64,000 nucleotides of DNA, from assembly GCF_003628305.1 (NCBI RefSeq), contig NZ_RBZM01000011.1, positions 124,001-188,000 of the forward strand, in the 5' to 3' direction. Under the pieces are notes generated by a model. It did not search any database and had not been told where the DNA came from. It was given only the letters and a program-made list of their open reading frames with translations. The stretch's first letter is position 1. Each line of letters starts with the position of its first letter. This DNA comes from Cohnella endophytica (GTDB lineage Bacteria; Bacillota; Bacilli; Paenibacillales; Paenibacillaceae). Shown piece by piece: positions 60,427 through 64,000 of this stretch. The translations under genes and the position numbers were made by a program.

Positions 60427-62454
60427 TTATTGGGCTAACGCCTGATCTTGGCTCGCCCCTCGCGAGACGGCATACTCTTTTCTGTAAGCCATCGTGAAAT
60501 AGACCAAGGATAAGAGCGCGAATGCCGCGAAATAAGCAAGCAACTTCCAGACGTTATCCCACATGAACGAATATTGTCCGCTGGAGATGATAGCCTTGAA
60601 GCCGGCGATCGTATGCGTCATCGGAAGCCATGCGCTGATGTTCTGCAACCAGCCCGGAATCATCTCGAGCGGGAACGTGCCTCCCGAGCTCGTGAGCTGG
60701 AAGATGAGCAGAATGATCGCGATGAATCTTCCCGGATTCTGCATCGACGCGACAAGGAACTGAATGATCGCCATGAACGTAATGCTCGTCACGACGCTGA
60801 ACAGGAACAACAGCGGCACGCTTTGGACCTTTAGTCCGACGGCCAGCAATAATATCGTGTCCGCGATCACCGCTTGGATCGTACCTACGGCGATCATCGT
60901 CAACAGCTTGCCGACGAACCAGCTCCATCCGCTCGAAGGCTTTGCTATCGGTTCCTTCACCGCATAGACGACGGTTAACAGCAAGGCCCCGACGAACAAA
61001 CCCATCGAGATAAAATACGGCGCGAAACCCGTACCGTAATTCGCCACGTTCCCGGTATCTTCGACGTCCAGCTTCACCGGGCTAGAGAACATAGTCGCCG
61101 CCGAATCCCCCCCGTTAAAGCCGGAAGTTTGATTCGCCGCGTCCGACAGCTTGCCTGACAGCTCCCCCGTTCCTTCTTTCAGCTTCACCAACCCCGCCGT
61201 CATCCGCTTCGCGCCCTGATCCAATTGGCCGGAACCGTCAACGAAACGATCGAAGCCGCTTGCCAACTCGCTCAATCCGACACCGAGCTTGCTAGCGCCT
61301 TCGTGCAAAGCGCTCGCGCCTTCCGCTAATCGGCTTCCGCCCGCCGAAGCGACGCCTAGCTGTTGACCTAACTGTTTCAATCCGTCCGCTAACCCGGACG
61401 TCCCTTCGCTTAACGCGTTCGCTCCAGCCACGAGCTGTCCCTGCGCTTGCTTCGCTTCGCCCGTGCCCGCGGCCAGCTGCTTGCTCGCCGCCAGAAGTTG
61501 CTTCAGCCCGTCATCCTCCGCAAGCTCCGGATGCGCCTTCGCGTATTGCTCCAGCCCCGTCGCCAGCGCCGCGGCGCCATCATCCAACTTCGCCACGCCC
61601 GCCGCCGATTGCGTCAACCCCGCGGCCAGTTGAGCCGCGCCCGAATGCGCGGCCGCGGCGCCTTGCTCCAACCGAGCGCTTCCGTCGCTCAGCTTAACTA
61701 AACCCGCCGCCAACGGAGCGCTACCCTTCTGCAGCTCGGCCGCGCCTTTCTCCAATTCGCCCGCGCCGGACACGAGCTTGGCAACTCCGCCCTTCAACGT
61801 CACGGACCCGGACATGAGCTGATTCAAATTGCTCTCGATCCGCTCCGCGCCGTCCGTCGCGTCCTTCGTTCCTTGCGCGATCGTGCTCGCCCCGTCGCTC
61901 GCTTGGCCAAGCCCGTCCGCAAGCTTGCCGATTTGGTCGAACACCGTCTTCGCGTATGCCTTAGTCACTTCCTGGCTGAGCTCGGACTTCATTTTCTCCA
62001 CGGCGTTCTTCCCGATCTGCGAAGCGAGATAATTCGAGCTCGGGTTCGGAATAAAGACGATTTCCGCTTGTTGCGGCTGCTCCGTCGTCAGTGTCTCCGT
62101 CTTCGCGGAGAAATCGGACGGAATCTCGATCGCCATATAGAAGGTTTGATCCTCAAGCCCTTTACGGGCTTCGGACTCGCTCACGAACCGATAGGCGAAC
62201 GAGCCGTCTTCCTTCAGCTTCGCTACGAAATCATTCCCGATATGGAGCGCCTCTCCCTCGTGCTCCGAGCCTTGGTCGGAATTTACGACTGCAACGGGCA
62301 ACTTATCCAGATGGCTGTAAGGATCCCAGAACGCTCCTAGGAACATCCCGCTATACATGACCGGAATCATGAGAATTCCGACCATCGGAATCAGCAGTTT
62401 CGGGCGGCGCCCGATCGTGGAGATTTCTTTCCAAAATTGTTTTAATCCGCTCAT
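60427..62454 (-). CDS. yhgE: YhgE/Pip-type membrane protein with long heptad-like repeat domain
   Basis: This protein of 675 residues has an N-terminal membrane helix (LLIPMVGILMIPVMYSGMFLG), an extracellular part of about 430 residues and five or six C-terminal helices. After a region beginning PVAVVNSDQGSEHEG, about 250 residues carry repeated GxxxLxxG/AxxL patterns (for example GAGELEKGAAELQKG), predicting a long coiled coil. YhgE/Pip proteins act as phage infection or export-related membrane factors; the B. subtilis YhgE role is undefined. It is paired with a TetR regulator as in B. subtilis yhgD-yhgE. GGGAG precedes the ATG. Confidence 0.86.
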   Translation of the reverse strand: MSGLKQFWKEISTIGRRPKLLIPMVGILMIPVMYSGMFLGAFWDPYSHLDKLPVAVVNSDQGSEHEGEALHIGNDFVAKLKEDGSFAYRFVSESEARKGLEDQTFYMAIEIPSDFSAKTETLTTEQPQQAEIVFIPNPSSNYLASQIGKNAVEKMKSELSQEVTKAYAKTVFDQIGKLADGLGQASDGASTIAQGTKDATDGAERIESNLNQLMSGSVTLKGGVAKLVSGAGELEKGAAELQKGSAPLAAGLVKLSDGSARLEQGAAAAHSGAAQLAAGLTQSAAGVAKLDDGAAALATGLEQYAKAHPELAEDDGLKQLLAASKQLAAGTGEAKQAQGQLVAGANALSEGTSGLADGLKQLGQQLGVASAGGSRLAEGASALHEGASKLGVGLSELASGFDRFVDGSGQLDQGAKRMTAGLVKLKEGTGELSGKLSDAANQTSGFNGGDSAATMFSSPVKLDVEDTGNVANYGTGFAPYFISMGLFVGALLLTVVYAVKEPIAKPSSGWSWFVGKLLTMIAVGTIQAVIADTILLLAVGLKVQSVPLLFLFSVVTSITFMAIIQFLVASMQNPGRFIAIILLIFQLTSSGGTFPLEMIPGWLQNISAWLPMTHTIAGFKAIISSGQYSFMWDNVWKLLAYFAAFALLSLVYFTMAYRKEYAVSRGASQDQALAQ

Positions 62455-62536
62455 CTACAACACTCCCTGTACAATGTGACTACTTTGTTCATTTGGTCAT
62501 TTTGCGGTAAAAAAAAGCGGAAGACGCTCCAAAGCG

Positions 62537-63112
62537 TTAATCCGCGGATAACCCGTTCATTAGATATAACCGGATCAGTTCGGCGATTCTCTCCTTCTCT
62601 AACGGCGGACGCCCGAAGGCCCATTCGGACGCAAGCGCCACGTATAGCTTCACCATGACGAACGCGGTAATCTCCGGATCGCACGGCTTCAGCTCGCCTT
62701 TGTCGATAGCCGCCCGAATCTTCACCTGGATGTACGACAAGATGGCATTCTCCAACTGGCGCATTCCCTCCAACGCCTTCGGGGTTCCCATGTCGCGGAT
62801 CTCGTGAATCATCTTCACCGCAAGCTGGTGTCTCTCCCGGTAATCGAGCAGCCGGTACAAAATCCGGTTGAGATTATCGAAGAAGTGACGATCCGCGTCG
62901 TATTCCGTGTCGGCCAGCACCTTCATCTCTTGAATCAAGTTGCCCATGATCTCGTCGAACAGCTCTTCTTTGTTGGCGAAGAACGTATAGATCGTGCCCT
63001 TCCCGACATTGGCAAGCTTCGCGACTTGATCCATCGTCGTCGCTTTGTAGCCGAATAAGGAAAAGGACTTGGCAGCCGCTTCGACGATCTGCTTCCTGCG
63101 GTCAACGGTCAA
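62537..63112 (-). CDS. TetR family transcriptional repressor (YhgD-like)
   Basis: This 191-residue protein has an N-terminal helix-turn-helix (GYKATTMDQVAKLANVGK, TIYTFFANKEELFDEIM) and a C-terminal ligand domain of about 130 residues. It is upstream of yhgE by 82 bases in the same direction, so it probably represses its own operon. The start is TTG at 63112 with AAAGGAG eight bases upstream. The inducer is unknown. Confidence 0.88.
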   Translation of the reverse strand: MTVDRRKQIVEAAAKSFSLFGYKATTMDQVAKLANVGKGTIYTFFANKEELFDEIMGNLIQEMKVLADTEYDADRHFFDNLNRILYRLLDYRERHQLAVKMIHEIRDMGTPKALEGMRQLENAILSYIQVKIRAAIDKGELKPCDPEITAFVMVKLYVALASEWAFGRPPLEKERIAELIRLYLMNGLSAD

Positions 63113-63213
63113 ACGAATCGCTCCTTTCTACGGAAATGACTAAAATCCATTTTCGGTCAGTCGGTCAATCCGATTATAACGCCATGCTACTATTTTCGCA
63201 AGACCCGCTTGCA

Positions 63214-64000
63214 TCATACGTTTGCCCCATTTTCCCGCAACGGAATTTTCGACCCGCCCGTGTACCTGCGACGGTATTGCATCGGAGATTCTCCTATCAG
63301 CTTCCTGAAGCAGTTCGAGAAATAGGGAGCGTATCGGAAGCCGACCTGTTCGGCGATCGACGAGATACCCCCTTCCGTCTTAAGCAGTAGCAACTGTGCC
63401 TGTTCGATTCGATAACGATTCAGGTAACTCATCGGCGTGCAGCCGTAAACCTCTTTCATGCAACGAGTCACGTAATTGGGGTGAAAATGCAGCGCGTTAG
63501 CCAGCGTCTCGTTCGTCACGTCCGTCGGATAAAATCGTTTGATATAGGCTTCGGCTTTTTCGGCGATCAGCCGCGAGGGAGACTGGTTATCCGCGTTGCC
63601 GCCTTCCTCCATGTAGCGGAGCAGATCCCAGAACGCGCTTTGCTCCTCCCACAAGGAGAGAGAGCGCGGCTTTACGGCCAAACCGATCAGCTTGCGAATC
63701 AGTCTTTCCGCATGGTCGAAGTCTGCAACGGCCCACTGCTTGGCGAGTACGATCGCGTTCGCTCCCGGCAGACGCTCGCCTTCCTGCCAACGGTTTGGGC
63801 TCTGAAAATGAACCCAGTAAAATTCCGTCGATTCCTCGCACGGTTTAACGGGATAATGATGCTTGTCCGGAAGAAGAACCAAGGCGTCCCCCCGACGAAG
63901 GCTCCAATGGCTGCTTTCTTCTCCGATATGCAGCGTCCCCTTCACTACGAACAGGAGATCGAATACGCCTAAACCCGTGCGGTTCGGGTGTTGCTCTCCG
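63214..64000 (-). CDS. AraC family transcriptional regulator, partial at window edge
   Basis: The frame is open to the right edge, so the true start lies outside; an internal GTG at 63945 is not the start. The visible N-terminal part (GLGVFDLLFVVKGTLHI, RRGDALVLLPDKHHYP) is a cupin-type ligand domain. The C-terminal 100 residues form the AraC double helix-turn-helix (NETLANALHFHPNYVTRCMK and ISSIAEQVGFRYAPYFSNCFRK, given by their ends). It probably controls a sugar-related gene beyond the edge. Confidence 0.86.
   Translation of the reverse strand, partial: GEQHPNRTGLGVFDLLFVVKGTLHIGEESSHWSLRRGDALVLLPDKHHYPVKPCEESTEFYWVHFQSPNRWQEGERLPGANAIVLAKQWAVADFDHAERLIRKLIGLAVKPRSLSLWEEQSAFWDLLRYMEEGGNADNQSPSRLIAEKAEAYIKRFYPTDVTNETLANALHFHPNYVTRCMKEVYGCTPMSYLNRYRIEQAQLLLLKTEGGISSIAEQVGFRYAPYFSNCFRKLIGESPMQYRRRYTGGSKIPLRENGANV

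Overview
The window comes from a Gram-positive endospore former, most likely Paenibacillaceae (Paenibacillus or Cohnella type). The evidence is four sporulation genes (spoIIID, spoIIQ, spoIID, spoIIR) in the order known from the Bacillus subtilis prfA-upp-atp-spoIID-mbl-flhOP region, strong AGGAGG ribosome sites, roughly balanced GC, and a nuo complex I operon, which B. subtilis lacks. Almost every gene is on the minus strand, so it reads from high to low coordinates. No rRNA, tRNA, CRISPR array, insertion sequence or prophage was seen. The first gene (DUF5693 type) and the last gene (AraC type) are cut by the window edges.

Right part (64000 to 42200): a partial AraC regulator, a TetR-YhgE membrane pair, a lipoprotein, a membrane-anchored molybdopterin oxidoreductase fused to a cytochrome b-like domain, a 47-residue ORF, ychF, a stalk-domain secreted protein, prfA-prmC, a LysR/threonine-synthase-like divergent pair, spoIIR, ywlC, mntP, ywlE, ywlG-glyA, a small Sm-like gene on the plus strand, and upp-wecB. 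Compared with B. subtilis, rpiB is missing between ywlE and ywlG.

Middle (42000 to 26200): the complete ATP synthase operon atpZ-I-B-E-F-H-A-G-D-C behind a clear SigA-type promoter. A YesM/YesN-type two-component system with a three-gene CUT1 sugar transporter follows, then dps. Left part (26540 to 16250): an eleven-gene nuoA-B-C-D-H-I-J-K-L-M-N operon without nuoE, F or G. Together nuo and atp form the proton-motive energy module of the cell.

Left end (16000 to 1): a subtilisin-like protease with three EPND-type C-terminal modules, a DUF1146 protein, murA, spoIID, spoIIQ, an HD-GYP-type protein with an altered catalytic motif, spoIIID, mbl, flhO, flhP, an EpuA-like peptide, a PgsA-like transferase, fabZ, pgcA and the partial DUF5693 gene. 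These are cell-envelope, sporulation and flagellar functions.

The most unusual signal is not a gene. Two non-coding repeat arrays, at 26840-27016 and 52665-53016, have unrelated core sequences but the same core spacing of about 51 and 62 bases (51-62-51 and 62-51-51-62-50-62). These spacings are close to five and six helical turns, so the cores should lie on one face of the DNA. I know of no described element with this behaviour, but this was judged by eye only.
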